From NCBI GenBank assembly GCA_018710945.1, contig DVIW01000004.1, forward strand, positions 124,001-188,000: a stretch of 64,000 bases of DNA, written 5' to 3'. The notes beneath the pieces are model-generated. The model was not told the origin of the DNA. It did not search any database and was given only the letters and a program-made list of their open reading frames with translations. The translations under genes and the position numbers were made by a program. Position 1 is the first letter of the stretch. Each line of letters begins with the position of its first letter. This document shows positions 35,943 to 45,174 of the stretch, one piece after another. Source of the DNA: Candidatus Aphodovivens avistercoris. Lineage in GTDB: Bacteria; Actinomycetota; Coriobacteriia; Coriobacteriales; Eggerthellaceae.

Positions 35943-37898
35943 CTAGATATCCAGCGCGGCGTGATGCGCCTCGTACACGGCGGTGCAGATGTTCGCCGGA
36001 CGCGCGGCGTCTCCCACGACGCGCACGAACGGCGCGGCATCCCGCAAGGCGCGAACGGCCTCGACGCGCGACCGCTGGCCGATGGCGCACACCACCGCGT
36101 CGCCGGGAACCACGCCGCGCACGCCGTCGGGCTCCTTGACGGCCAAGCCGTCGAAGCGCACCGCCGTGCCGCGCGTGCCCAGCTGCACGTCGATGCCCGC
36201 CTGGGCGACGCGCTCCAGCAAGATGGGGCGATGCCGCCCGTTGGCGTCCTTCGCCAGGCCGTTGCCCATCTCCACCAGATGCACGCGTTTTCCCTGCTGC
36301 GCGAGCCACAGCGCGCACTCGCAGCCGGTCAGGCCTCCGCCCAGCACCACCGGCTCGTCTCCCGCATCCGCCCCTTCGGCGTACAGCTGCTCGACGTTCA
36401 CCACGCGGGCGCCCGGCTCGCAGGGCAACGGAAGGGGAAGCGGCTCAGAGCCCACCGCCACGATGACGGCATCGGGCATCAGACGCTCCGCCAACGCGGC
36501 GTCAACCGGCGTGTTCAGGCGAATGTCCACGCCCAGACGCTCGCAACGGCGCGCGTAGCTGCGGCCGAGCTCGTACATGTCGCGCTTGAACGGCAGCGCC
36601 CGCTCAAGACGCAGGATGCCGCCCAGCTCGGATCCCGCCTCGCACAGCGTCACCGCATGCCCGCGCTCTGCCGCCGTGCACGCCGCCACCATGCCGGCGA
36701 TGCCGCCGCCCGCCACCAACACGTTCTTGCGGCGCGCTGGAAGGACGGGAACGGTTTCGAACCCCTCGCCCTCGCGGCCGATGCGCGGGTTCACGGCGCA
36801 GCGGCGCGTCTGCGTGACGCCGCGCTCGGCCATGCAGGTGAAGCAGCGCAAACACCCCAGCACCTCGTCGCCGCGATTCGCCATCACCTTGTTGGGAAGC
36901 TCGGGGTCGGCGAGCAGCGCGCGGCCCATTACCACCACGTCAGCCTGCCCTGAAGCGACGATCTCCTCCATCTGCGCCGGGTCGGACAGTCCGCCGATGG
37001 CAGCCACCGGCTTCTTCACGCACTGCTTGACGCGCGCGGCCAAAGGCACGTTGCAGCCGTGATCGCTGAACATCGAAGGATGCGTGCGCTCGAAACCGAA
37101 CTGGTGCGAACCGGCGGACACGTGGATGAGGTCGACCAGATCCTCCAGCGCCTGCGCGATGCGGCAGCCCTCGTCGATGTCGTAGCCGCCCTCGAACAGC
37201 TCCGCGCCGCTCATGCGCAGCTCGATGGGAAAGCCCGGGCCTACGGCGGCACGCACGCTGCGCAGCACCTCGCGCACAATGCGCACGCGGTTCTCAAGCG
37301 ATCCGCCGTAGTCGTCATCGCGCTTGTTGAAGTAGGGCGAAAGGAACTGGTTCAGCAGCCAGCCGTGGCCGGCATGCACCATCGCCATCTGGAAACCGGC
37401 GCGACGGGCCAGCTTCGCCTTCTCGCCGTACGCTCGGACGATGGAGGCGATCTGGTCGCGCCCGAGCGCCGTGACAGGCAGGCCGTCGGCGCGCACGCCG
37501 TCGCTTGGCCCGAAGAAGCTCAGGCCGCTGCGCTCGGACGCGTCGGCCACGTAGGCGCTCGCGTACTGTCCGGCATGCGACAGCTCGATGCTGGCGATGG
37601 CGCCGTGGCGCTTGATGCCGTCAGCCACGTAGGCGAACGCGGCAAGCTGGCCGGGAGTCTCCAAGCCCAAGCGCAGCATATGCGAGCAGTCGGTCTCGGG
37701 ATGCACCGTCAGCTCGCTCACCGTCACCACGGCGGCGCCGCCCCGCGCACGCAGCTCGTAGAAACCCTGGGTGCGCGGGCCAGGCGTGCCGTCGGCGGAG
37801 TAGTCGGTGGCGCCCAACGGCGCCGAGCACATGCGGTTGCGCAGGACAAGGCCGCCCAGATCAAGCGGCGCGCAGAGATGCGGATAGTCGCGCTTCAT
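35943..37898 (-). CDS. Old-Yellow-Enzyme-type NADH:flavin oxidoreductase with Fe-S and FAD domains
   Basis: A 651-residue enzyme of the 2,4-dienoyl-CoA reductase / BaiCD-BaiH type. The N-terminal FMN TIM barrel has HAGHGWLLNQFLSPYFN (176-192) and DDYGGSLENR. A [4Fe-4S] site follows at C349, C352, C355 and C367. The C-terminal half binds FAD (GGGIAG, 397-402) and NAD(P)H. Members reduce C=C bonds next to carbonyls, as in steroids, bile acids or unsaturated fatty acids. It lies between glmU and prs but is not functionally related to them. Confidence 0.92.
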   Translation of the reverse strand: MKRDYPHLCAPLDLGGLVLRNRMCSAPLGATDYSADGTPGPRTQGFYELRARGGAAVVTVSELTVHPETDCSHMLRLGLETPGQLAAFAYVADGIKRHGAIASIELSHAGQYASAYVADASERSGLSFFGPSDGVRADGLPVTALGRDQIASIVRAYGEKAKLARRAGFQMAMVHAGHGWLLNQFLSPYFNKRDDDYGGSLENRVRIVREVLRSVRAAVGPGFPIELRMSGAELFEGGYDIDEGCRIAQALEDLVDLIHVSAGSHQFGFERTHPSMFSDHGCNVPLAARVKQCVKKPVAAIGGLSDPAQMEEIVASGQADVVVMGRALLADPELPNKVMANRGDEVLGCLRCFTCMAERGVTQTRRCAVNPRIGREGEGFETVPVLPARRKNVLVAGGGIAGMVAACTAAERGHAVTLCEAGSELGGILRLERALPFKRDMYELGRSYARRCERLGVDIRLNTPVDAALAERLMPDAVIVAVGSEPLPLPLPCEPGARVVNVEQLYAEGADAGDEPVVLGGGLTGCECALWLAQQGKRVHLVEMGNGLAKDANGRHRPILLERVAQAGIDVQLGTRGTAVRFDGLAVKEPDGVRGVVPGDAVVCAIGQRSRVEAVRALRDAAPFVRVVGDAARPANICTAVYEAHHAALDI

Positions 37899-38105
37899 GA
37901 CGGAATCCCCTTTTCAACGAAACGGACGGTCGGAAAGATCGCGCGGAGGCGCGAGGGCGCAGGTGCGGCGAAGGGGCCGGCGCCAGGCGGGGCGCGCGAC
38001 GTCGAACGGCTCCGCCCGGACGGGACGGCAGGAGGCCAAACGCCCGGCGGACGAATCCGACCCGCCGGCCACGCAGCCCGTCCGCGCCCATGCGCCGCAC
38101 GCGAA

Positions 38106-38135
38106 AAGGGGCGCCGGCTTCCGCCGACGCCCCTT
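38106..38135 (-). terminator. Intrinsic terminator of glmU
   Basis: The stem AAGGGGCG..CGGC pairs with GCCG..CGCCCCTT around a TTCC/GGAA loop, and TTTTCGCG follows on the minus strand. It begins 9 nt after the glmU stop. Confidence 0.75.
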
Positions 38136-38144
38136 CAAACCGCG

Positions 38145-39536
38145 CTACTTCTTCTTGCTGAAAATGCCCAGCCGGGCGCGCTTCTTCTCGGCCCAACCCT
38201 TTACCTCGTGCTGCTCGGCGCGGGCGATGCCCAGCGAGTCGGCCTGCACGTCCTCGGTGATGACCGAGCCGGCGCCCACGATGGCTCCGGCGCCGATGGT
38301 CACCGGCGCGACCATCATGGTGTCGCTGCCGATGAACGCCCCGTCCCCTATGACGGTGGAGTGCTTGTTCGCACCATCGTAGTTGCAGGTGATGGAGCCG
38401 GCGCCTATGTTGACGCCCTCGCCGATGAGCGTGTCGCCGATGTAGCTGAGGTGCGGCACCTTGGAACCCTTGCCCACCGTGGACTTCTTGATCTCCACGT
38501 GGGTGCCCGCCTTGGCGTCCTCGCACAGGTGCGCGCCGGGACGCAGGTAAGCGCGGGGGCCGCACGTCGCGCCGTCGTCGATGGCCGATTCCAGCGCCAC
38601 CGTCTCGTCCACCGTGCAGCCGCGGCCCACGGCGGTGTCCACCAGGCGCGTGTTCGGGCCGATGACGCTGCCCTCGCCCACGCTCGTCTTGCCGTACAGG
38701 AAGGTGAGCGGCAGAAGCTCCACGTCGCGTGCCACCTTCGCGTCGGGTCCCACCCACACCAGGTCAGGGTCGGTCATGGTGACGCCCTCGTCCATCAGGC
38801 GGCTGTTGATGCGGCGCTGCAGCTGCTTGGTGGCCTGCGCCAGCTGGCCGCGCGAGTTCACGCCCAAGCACTCCGCCGGGTCGTCGGTGGCCAGCGCCAG
38901 CACCGAGCGGCCCGCCTCGCGGCAGATGGACAGCACGTCGGTCAGGTAGAACTCGCCCTGGACGTTGTTGTTGCTCACCTTCAGCAGCGCGTCGAACAGG
39001 GCCTTGCCGTCGAAGCAGTAGAAGCCGGAGTTGCACTCGGTGATGGCCGCCTCTTCGGCAGTGGCGTCCTTCTGCTCCACGATGCGCTCCACCTCGCCGG
39101 CCTCGTCGCGCACGATGCGTCCGTAACCGGTGGGGTCGTCAAGCTGCATGGTCAGCACCACCACGGCGGCGTCGGCCTCTTCGCGCGTCTTCACCAGCGT
39201 GCGGATGGTGGAGGCGGTGATCAGCGGGCAGTCGCCGGAAAGCACCACCACCGAGCCCGTGAAGTCGCCCAGCTGCTCGCGGCAGGAGTTCACCGCGTCG
39301 GCCGTGCCGCGGCGCACGTACTGCTCGGCGATTTCCGTATCGGACTCCACCAGGGGGATCACCTGGTCGCGCTCGTGCCCCACCACGGTGACGATGCGGT
39401 TCAGGCCCGCCTCGTGCGCGGCGTCTACCACCCAGCGCACCATCGGTTTGCCCAGCACCTCGTGGGCCACCTTCGGCTTGCGCGACTTCATGCGGGTGCC
39501 CGCACCGGCGGCCAAAACGATTGCAGCGGATTCCAT
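38145..39536 (-). CDS. glmU: Bifunctional UDP-GlcNAc pyrophosphorylase / GlcN-1-P acetyltransferase
   Basis: A 463-residue enzyme that makes UDP-GlcNAc for peptidoglycan. The N-terminal nucleotidyltransferase has LAAGAGTRMKS (8-18). The C-terminal half is a left-handed beta helix of hexapeptide repeats (IGEGVNIGAGSITCNYDGANK holds the acetyl-CoA site). AAAGGGAGG precedes the ATG. The gene heads the glmU-prs-pth group. Confidence 0.96.
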   Translation of the reverse strand: MESAAIVLAAGAGTRMKSRKPKVAHEVLGKPMVRWVVDAAHEAGLNRIVTVVGHERDQVIPLVESDTEIAEQYVRRGTADAVNSCREQLGDFTGSVVVLSGDCPLITASTIRTLVKTREEADAAVVVLTMQLDDPTGYGRIVRDEAGEVERIVEQKDATAEEAAITECNSGFYCFDGKALFDALLKVSNNNVQGEFYLTDVLSICREAGRSVLALATDDPAECLGVNSRGQLAQATKQLQRRINSRLMDEGVTMTDPDLVWVGPDAKVARDVELLPLTFLYGKTSVGEGSVIGPNTRLVDTAVGRGCTVDETVALESAIDDGATCGPRAYLRPGAHLCEDAKAGTHVEIKKSTVGKGSKVPHLSYIGDTLIGEGVNIGAGSITCNYDGANKHSTVIGDGAFIGSDTMMVAPVTIGAGAIVGAGSVITEDVQADSLGIARAEQHEVKGWAEKKRARLGIFSKKK

Positions 39537-39781
39537 GGCAACCTCCCTTTCCCCAGCCCGGCAGGAGCGCCCGGCGGACGCGACCGGCGCGCCGCTGCTG
39601 CGGCGAACGCCGTTTCGGAAGCGCGCCGCACGCGGGATGCGCGGGCGCGCGGCTCTCTAAAAGCGGATCGCTTCGGAAAAGTATAGCGCACGCCGCCGCG
39701 CCCGCGCCCGCGCGCCCCGAACCCGCACGCGATCTCCGGCAGACGCCGAGGACGGCGCAGGCGCGGGGCACGCGGAAAGCA

Positions 39782-39818
39782 GCTCCGAACTTTTGCATTT
39801 CTTGCAGAAGTTCGGAGC
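39782..39818. repeat. CTCCGAACTTTTGCA palindrome, copy 1
   Basis: Arms GCTCCGAACTTTTGCA (39782-39797) and TGCAGAAGTTCGGAGC (39803-39818), 15 of 16 paired, 77 nt past the stop of the ATPase gene. The rest of the 39537-39895 gap holds nothing I can support. Confidence 0.8.
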
Positions 39819-39895
39819 AACGGCAAAGCAGGAATGGCGCGTCCACCCAGGAACCTCGTGTCCCGGCGCGAAACGGACGGCCTTGACGCCTCCGC

Positions 39896-41209
39896 CTATA
39901 TCAGCGACTCGTCCAACAGAAACGGAATGACCCCCACGTACATGATGCCGTTTTCGTCATAAGACGGCCGCCTGCTGCCTCCCGTCACGACGATTTTGCG
40001 GAAGAAGTCCCCTGTTTTGAGCAGCGGCGACGTTTCCTGCGCGCGCTTGCCTTCGCCCTCGATGGAAAGCGCCGACTGGATGTAGAGCTTCTGCGCGCCC
40101 ATGTTCAAGACGAAGTCGATCTCGTGCATCGAGGCCGCCTTGCTTCCTTCTTCCGCATCTGCGAACCGAACCGCGCCCACGTCAACGGAGTAGCCGCGCA
40201 TCACGAGCTCGTTGTAGAGGATGTTTTCCATAAGATGGGTTTCCTCCACTTGGCGGAAGTTCAGCCGCGCGTTTCGCAGCCCCGCATCCACCGCATAGTA
40301 CTTCATGGGGTAGTCGAAATAGCGCTTGCCTTTCACGTCGTAGCGTGCCGCTTTGCGGAACAAGAAGGAATCGACCAGCGCGTCAAGGTAGCGCTTCACC
40401 GTCTTGTCGGTGGTTTTCGCGTGAGCCACGCTGTTCAGCGTCTTCGTAAGCTTAGAGGGGTTGGTCAACGAGCCCACTGCCGACGAAAGCGCATCCATGA
40501 GCGCATCGAGCACGTATTCGTTGTCTATCCCATAGCGCTCCACTATGTCGGCCTTGTAGACCTTCTGGAACAGCCCCTGCAAGTAGCGTTCGCGCGCGCG
40601 GTCGTCGGGCTCCAACACAGCAGCAGGCATGCCACCGTACACCAGGTAGCGATCCCAGTCCTCGGCCTTCTCCCCCTTCGACCAAGCATGAAACTCGGCG
40701 AAGCTCAACGGCTCCACGCGCACCTCCGTTCCGCGGTCGCGGAAGTTGGTGACTATGTCGGAAGAGAGCATCTTCGAATTGCTCCCCGTGACGTACACGT
40801 CCAGATTGGGACGCGCCATGAGATCGTTCAGCACGTCGTAGAACGTCACATAGAGAAGGTCTCGGTCTTCAGGCGGCACGAGCGATTCATCCACATCGGC
40901 GCGCTTAACGCGATAGCTCAGCTGGATCTCGTCCACGAACACGTAATGGATTCGGTCATCGACAACGCGCGCCATCACGTGCTCGTAGAGCTCGTTGGGA
41001 TTGCGCAGGCGGCTGAACTCCTTCCGATCGAGCGCCACTTCCACGATGTGAGCCTCATCCACGCCTTCGGAAAGGAGCTGCTCTTTGAAGAGCTTGAACA
41101 GCAAGTACGATTTTCCGCAGCGTCGAATCCCCGTGATTATCTTCACGCGCCCATTGGTACGTGCGGCAAGGAGCTGCTTCACATAGCGATCTCGTCGTAT
41201 GAAGGACAT
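39896..41209 (-). CDS. AAA-type ATPase with DUF4143 domain
   Basis: A 437-residue protein of the large archaeal-ATPase/DUF4143 group. Walker A is GIRRCGKS (27-34), Walker B YVFVDEIQ, with an arginine-finger region VTGSNSKML. The C-terminal DUF4143 part is nuclease-like, suggested by HEIDFVLNMGAQKLYIQSAL. The cell role is unknown; members occur in many scattered copies per genome. The ATG at 41209 follows AGGGAGG. GC is lower than in its neighbours, and palindromes of one family lie 77 nt after its stop and 34 nt before its start, which suggests a transferred cassette. Confidence 0.88.
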   Translation of the reverse strand: MSFIRRDRYVKQLLAARTNGRVKIITGIRRCGKSYLLFKLFKEQLLSEGVDEAHIVEVALDRKEFSRLRNPNELYEHVMARVVDDRIHYVFVDEIQLSYRVKRADVDESLVPPEDRDLLYVTFYDVLNDLMARPNLDVYVTGSNSKMLSSDIVTNFRDRGTEVRVEPLSFAEFHAWSKGEKAEDWDRYLVYGGMPAAVLEPDDRARERYLQGLFQKVYKADIVERYGIDNEYVLDALMDALSSAVGSLTNPSKLTKTLNSVAHAKTTDKTVKRYLDALVDSFLFRKAARYDVKGKRYFDYPMKYYAVDAGLRNARLNFRQVEETHLMENILYNELVMRGYSVDVGAVRFADAEEGSKAASMHEIDFVLNMGAQKLYIQSALSIEGEGKRAQETSPLLKTGDFFRKIVVTGGSRRPSYDENGIMYVGVIPFLLDESLI

Positions 41210-41242
41210 GCCGCCTCCCTTCATTTTGCTTCTGCGCACCTA

Positions 41243-41285
41243 GATGCTCCGAACTTCTGCATCTGATGCAAAAGTTCGGAGCATC
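41243..41285. repeat. CTCCGAACTTTTGCA palindrome, copy 2
   Basis: Arms GATGCTCCGAACTTCTGCA (41243-41261) and its near-exact complement ending in CGGAGCATC (to 41285), 34 nt upstream of the ATPase start. Confidence 0.85.
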
Positions 41286-41326
41286 TTTGTGAACAGTATG
41301 CCACATGAAAGGGGACGAGAAGCGTT

Positions 41327-41369
41327 CCTACTCCGAACTTTTGCATGATTTGCAAAAGTTCGGAGTAGG
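41327..41369. repeat. CTCCGAACTTTTGCA palindrome, copy 3
   Basis: A perfect 19-bp stem: CCTACTCCGAACTTTTGCA (41327-41345) and TGCAAAAGTTCGGAGTAGG (41351-41369), with a 5-nt loop. Confidence 0.85.
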
Positions 41370-41500
41370 GGACACCTGCGCGGGCGGAAGCGGCGGCGCA
41401 GGCGCGGGCGAAAGCGCCAACGCTGGTACGCGCGAACGATAGAGACGGCGCGGGCGCGGGCGAACGGCAACGCAGCCGCGCGAGAAGCGGAGGCGCAGCC

Positions 41501-42847
41501 CTACTTCGCCTTCCGCTTCGCCTGCACGAACAGGAACAGGAAGCCGACCGCGCCGGCGACGAGCGACGCCAGCAGGATGCCCAGCTTCGCCGTGGCGACG
41601 TGCGACGGGTCGGCGTAGGCCAGATTCGCCACGAAGATGGCCATGGTGAAGCCCACGCCGCCCAAGATGGCCGCGCCCAGCATATGCCCCCAGGTCACGC
41701 CCGTCGGCAGGCTGGCGGCCTTCACCTTCACCGTTAGGAAGCTCAAAAGCATGATGCCCACCGGCTTGCCGATGAGCAGGCCCAGCATCACGCCGGGCAG
41801 CACCGGGTCGGCGATCAGCGCGGCGGGGCTGGCGTCCACGAAGCGCACGCCCGCGTTGGTGAGCGCGAACAGGGGCAGCGCGGCGAAGTACACCCACGGG
41901 TGCAGCCGCTGCTCCAGCCGGATGGCCGGCGGCACCACCTGGCGCGCCACGCGGCTGAGGCTCTTCACCGTGTCCAGGTAGTCGCCCTGGGCCAGCACCG
42001 GCACCTCCGGCTCGAAGGCTTCGCGCGCCTGGCGCACCTTCTCGCCGGACCAGTCCATGAAACTGTGCAGGTTCACGCGCGAGCCGGTGGGGATGGCAAA
42101 AGCCAGCAGCACGCCTGCGATGGTGGCGTGAACGCCCGACATCAGCACGCAGTACCACAGCACAGCGCCCACCAGCAGATACGGAACCAGCGCGTACACG
42201 TGGGCACGGTTCAGGGCCACCAGCACCAGCATCACGCCCGCAGCCGTCAGAAGCCAGCCCATCGACGGCGCATGCCCATAGAACACCGCTATCACCAGGA
42301 TGGCGATGATGTCGTCGGCCACCGCCAGGGTGCTCAGGAACACGCGCACCCCGCTGGGCACACGCTCGCCCAGAAGCGCCAGGATGCCCAGCGCGAAGGC
42401 AATGTCGGTAGCCGTAGGGACGCCCCAACCGCCGGCGGTTTCCGGGCTGGCGGCATTGAACGCCAGGTACACGCCCACAGGCGCCAACACGCCGCCCACC
42501 GCACCCATGATGGGCAGGATGGCCTGGCGGATGTTGGTCAGCTCGCCCACCGTCATCTCGTACTTGATCTCAAGGCCCACCAGCAGGAAGAACAAGGCCA
42601 TGAACAGGTCGTTGATAACGTGCGCCGCCGACATGCCGGCCACGGCGCCGCCAAAGAACACGCCCACCTCCACGTGCAGCAGCTCTTCGAAGGGCTCGTG
42701 CAGCGGCGTGTTCGCGATGATCACCGCCACGATGGCGGCCAGCAGCATGACGAACGCCGCACGCGTGGACGAGTGCGTGAAGTCGATGAAGCGCCGGTAG
42801 CGCTTCTGGTGCCCCTGCACCTTGTCAATGAAAAGGCTGTCGGTCAT
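41501..42847 (-). CDS. nhaA: Na+/H+ antiporter NhaA
   Basis: A 448-residue antiporter with about twelve helices. The paired aspartates of the ion site lie in TLAVADDIIAILVIAVFY. The partner motif GLEIKYEM and the TDIAFALGILALLG helix are typical of NhaA. It exports Na+ in exchange for protons for pH and salt balance. Only a weak ribosome site precedes the ATG. It is a single gene, divergent from hpf. Confidence 0.95.
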   Translation of the reverse strand: MTDSLFIDKVQGHQKRYRRFIDFTHSSTRAAFVMLLAAIVAVIIANTPLHEPFEELLHVEVGVFFGGAVAGMSAAHVINDLFMALFFLLVGLEIKYEMTVGELTNIRQAILPIMGAVGGVLAPVGVYLAFNAASPETAGGWGVPTATDIAFALGILALLGERVPSGVRVFLSTLAVADDIIAILVIAVFYGHAPSMGWLLTAAGVMLVLVALNRAHVYALVPYLLVGAVLWYCVLMSGVHATIAGVLLAFAIPTGSRVNLHSFMDWSGEKVRQAREAFEPEVPVLAQGDYLDTVKSLSRVARQVVPPAIRLEQRLHPWVYFAALPLFALTNAGVRFVDASPAALIADPVLPGVMLGLLIGKPVGIMLLSFLTVKVKAASLPTGVTWGHMLGAAILGGVGFTMAIFVANLAYADPSHVATAKLGILLASLVAGAVGFLFLFVQAKRKAK

Positions 42848-43081
42848 GTTCCGCCCGTCTTCCCGAGGTTTCGGCCCATCATATCATGGGCGCGGCGCGC
42901 GCCGGTCGCCCATCGGCCTCCGTTGCGTGGACACGCGCGGACGCGTGGCGCTACCGGGCGCTTCACCTGCGCGTTCTTCGATTCTTGCAAATGGGCAACA
43001 AGGGAAAAACCTCCCGCACGCACACCGGTTTTGCGCTAGACTTTACGTGCAGCAGCAGTTGAAAGGAGCCAGCCCCGGACC

Positions 43082-43168
43082 GTGCCGAAGAGCATACGCC
43101 TCCCCGCACGAGACGGGAGGGTCGGCCCCTTTCCGCTGCTTTTTTATTCGTTCCGAGGTAAGAGGTGA
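43082..43168 (+). CDS. Possible 28-residue leader peptide of hpf
   Basis: A short open frame from GTG 43082 to TGA 43168, after a GAAAGGAG about 13 nt upstream. Its stop lies inside the GAGGTGA ribosome site of hpf and 4 nt before the hpf ATG. The spacing would allow translational coupling. It also covers an inverted repeat CCTCCC (43099-43104) / GGGAGG (43115-43120). Evidence is positional only. Confidence 0.25.
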   Translation: MPKSIRLPARDGRVGPFPLLFYSFRGKR

Positions 43169-43172
43169 TCTC

Positions 43173-43745
43173 ATGGCCATTACCGTGACCGGCCGCAAAA
43201 TGCCTGTAACCGATGCACTGCGCCAGTACGCCGAAGAGAAGATCGGCAACTCCATGAAGGTCATGGACATCAACCCGCTCGATGCCGAAGTGGTGCTCTC
43301 CGTCGAGAAGAATCCCGCCAACCCCCTGCCCGCCACCTGCGAGGTGACGCTGTGGACGAAGGGCCACGTCATCCACGTGGAAGAGAACGAAGAGGACATG
43401 TACGCCGCCATCGACGTGGCCGCCGCCAAGGTGGTGCGCCAGCTGCGCAAGTACAAGACCCGCGTGATCGACCACCGCATGCGCGCCAGCGAGAAGGCTC
43501 CTGCGGCTGAGGGCGGCGCGGGCGAGCCCGACTTCGACGCCCTGATGGAAGAGCTTTCGGCCGACGACGCCATCCTGCGCGTGAAGGAGATCGACTTCGA
43601 GCCCCTCACCGAGGAGGAGGCGCTGGTGAAGATCGACCTGCTGGACCACGATTTCTTCGTGTACACCGACCGCGACAGCGGCAACGTGAACGTGCTGTAC
43701 CGCCGCACCAACGGCGGCTACGGCCTGCTGAAGCCGAAGGAGTAG
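43173..43745 (+). CDS. hpf: Long-form ribosome hibernation promoting factor
   Basis: A 190-residue protein with the RaiA/HPF domain at the N-terminus (VTGRKMPVTDALRQYAEEK). A C-terminal dimerisation domain (IVRVKEIDF-like, then DHDFFVYTDRDSGNVNVLYR) brings two ribosomes together as inactive 100S particles. The length is that of the long form found in Gram-positives. GAGGTGA lies 5 nt before ATG 43173. A long 5' leader follows nhaA in divergent orientation. Confidence 0.95.
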   Translation: MAITVTGRKMPVTDALRQYAEEKIGNSMKVMDINPLDAEVVLSVEKNPANPLPATCEVTLWTKGHVIHVEENEEDMYAAIDVAAAKVVRQLRKYKTRVIDHRMRASEKAPAAEGGAGEPDFDALMEELSADDAILRVKEIDFEPLTEEEALVKIDLLDHDFFVYTDRDSGNVNVLYRRTNGGYGLLKPKE

Positions 43746-43883
43746 CTCGCCGCAACCCTGCGCCTGCGCCGCCCGCGCTGTCTGCGCACGGCGGCAGCTG
43801 CCGCAGGGAGGCGACCACGATCCGCCCCGCCGTCGCGCGCGGGCGGGTTTCCGGGGCGCGTCCGACGCGCCGCCCCGTTGCCA

Positions 43884-43918
43884 CGGAGGGCCGGCAGCTG
43901 CACGCTGCCGGCCCTCCG
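43884..43918. terminator. Strong hairpin between convergent hpf and MFS genes
   Basis: A 15-bp stem (GGAGGGCCGGCAGC at 43885-43898 with its exact complement at 43904-43917, plus a C-G closing pair) and a 5-nt loop. No T-tract; suited to both strands. Confidence 0.6.
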
Positions 43919-44001
43919 GCGCATTCGGGCTGCAGTGCGAGTGCGGCAGGACAGAGCGCCGCAAGCCGAGCGCCTACGTCCTGTCCCGCGAGCGGGCGGC
44001 C

Positions 44002-45174
44002 CTACGCGGCCGCTTCCGCGCGCTTGATGGAGCGCACGAGCGCCATCGAGCACACCAGGAACGCCGCCGCGCCGATGACGGCGCCACCCAGGCCCACGTC
44101 GGCCACCGACACGGCCGACGTCACCACGCCGCCCACCCACGTGCCGCTGCCGATGCCCAGGTTGAAGATGCCCGAGTACGCAGCCATCGCCACCGTCTGC
44201 GCCGGCTGCGGCGCGTTGCTTACCACCTCGGCCTGGAACGCCACGTTGTAGGCCGTGTAGCATGCGCCCCACACCGCGCACACCGCCAGCACCGCCACGG
44301 GCCCGATGGAGGCCGTCAGCAGCAGCGCAAGCGAGGCGACCACGCCCAGCACCGCACCGCGCATGAACGAGAAGCGCGTGCGGCGGTACGTGCGCGAGAA
44401 CACCATGCTGCCCGCAACGCCTGCAGCGCCGAACAGCACCAACGCGAACGTCGTGAGGTTTTCCGAGAAGCCCGCCACCTGCTGCAAAAACGGCTCGATG
44501 TAGCTGTACCCGGTGAAATGCGCCGTGGCAAACAGGGCCGTGACCACGTAGATGTTGCGCAGCGCGGGGATCTTGAACAGCTCGGGCAGCTGGCGCGCCG
44601 AGAAGCGCTGCCCCTGCGCAAGGCGCGGCATGGCCGTCAGCAGGAACACGAGCGCCACGACCGCAGCCGCCGCCACGCAGGCGAACGTCATGCGCCAGCC
44701 CAGCACCAGCCCGATGGCACGCCCCAGCGGCAGACCGCACACCATGGCGATGGCCGAGCCGGTGGCGATGGTGCCGATGGCCGCTTCCGCATGGCGCTGC
44801 CCCACCACGCGCACCGCCACCGGCGACGCGATGGACCAGAACACGGCGTGCGCGGCGGCCACCATCAGGCGCGCCGCCACCAGCAGCGGAAACGTCGGTG
44901 CCAGAGCGGATGCCACCTGACCGGCGGCGAACAGCGCGATGACGGCCAGCATCAGCCGCTTCAGCTCGAAGCGCGAGGCGAACACCATCAGCGGGATGGA
45001 AAGCAGCGCCACCGCCCACGCGTACAGCGAGATGATGAGCCCTGCGCCCGCCTCGGTCATGCCGAAGTCGGCCGCGATGTCCACCAGCAGCCCGATGGGC
45101 ATGAACTCCGACGTGTTCATGATGAACGCCGAAAACGCCAGCCCCGCCAGCACCAGCCAATCCTTGCGCGCCAT
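44002..45174 (-). CDS. MFS exporter of the AraJ/sugar-efflux type
   Basis: A 390-residue, 12-helix transporter. AFSAFIMNTSEFMPIGLL in the first helix is the signature of the SotB/AraJ/YdhP-like exporters of sugars, arabinosides or drugs. FASRFELKRLML is the motif A loop. The ATG at 45174 follows GGAAGGG. It is a single gene, convergent with hpf. Confidence 0.88.
   Translation of the reverse strand: MARKDWLVLAGLAFSAFIMNTSEFMPIGLLVDIAADFGMTEAGAGLIISLYAWAVALLSIPLMVFASRFELKRLMLAVIALFAAGQVASALAPTFPLLVAARLMVAAAHAVFWSIASPVAVRVVGQRHAEAAIGTIATGSAIAMVCGLPLGRAIGLVLGWRMTFACVAAAAVVALVFLLTAMPRLAQGQRFSARQLPELFKIPALRNIYVVTALFATAHFTGYSYIEPFLQQVAGFSENLTTFALVLFGAAGVAGSMVFSRTYRRTRFSFMRGAVLGVVASLALLLTASIGPVAVLAVCAVWGACYTAYNVAFQAEVVSNAPQPAQTVAMAAYSGIFNLGIGSGTWVGGVVTSAVSVADVGLGGAVIGAAAFLVCSMALVRSIKRAEAAA

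Noticed and set aside
39782-41369. Insertion sequence around the ATPase gene
   Set aside because: The gene is not a transposase and I see no target-site duplication; a palindrome-bounded cassette is described instead.
43099-43146. Intrinsic terminator in the hpf leader
   Set aside because: The T-run is about 20 nt from the 6-bp stem, too far for a standard terminator.
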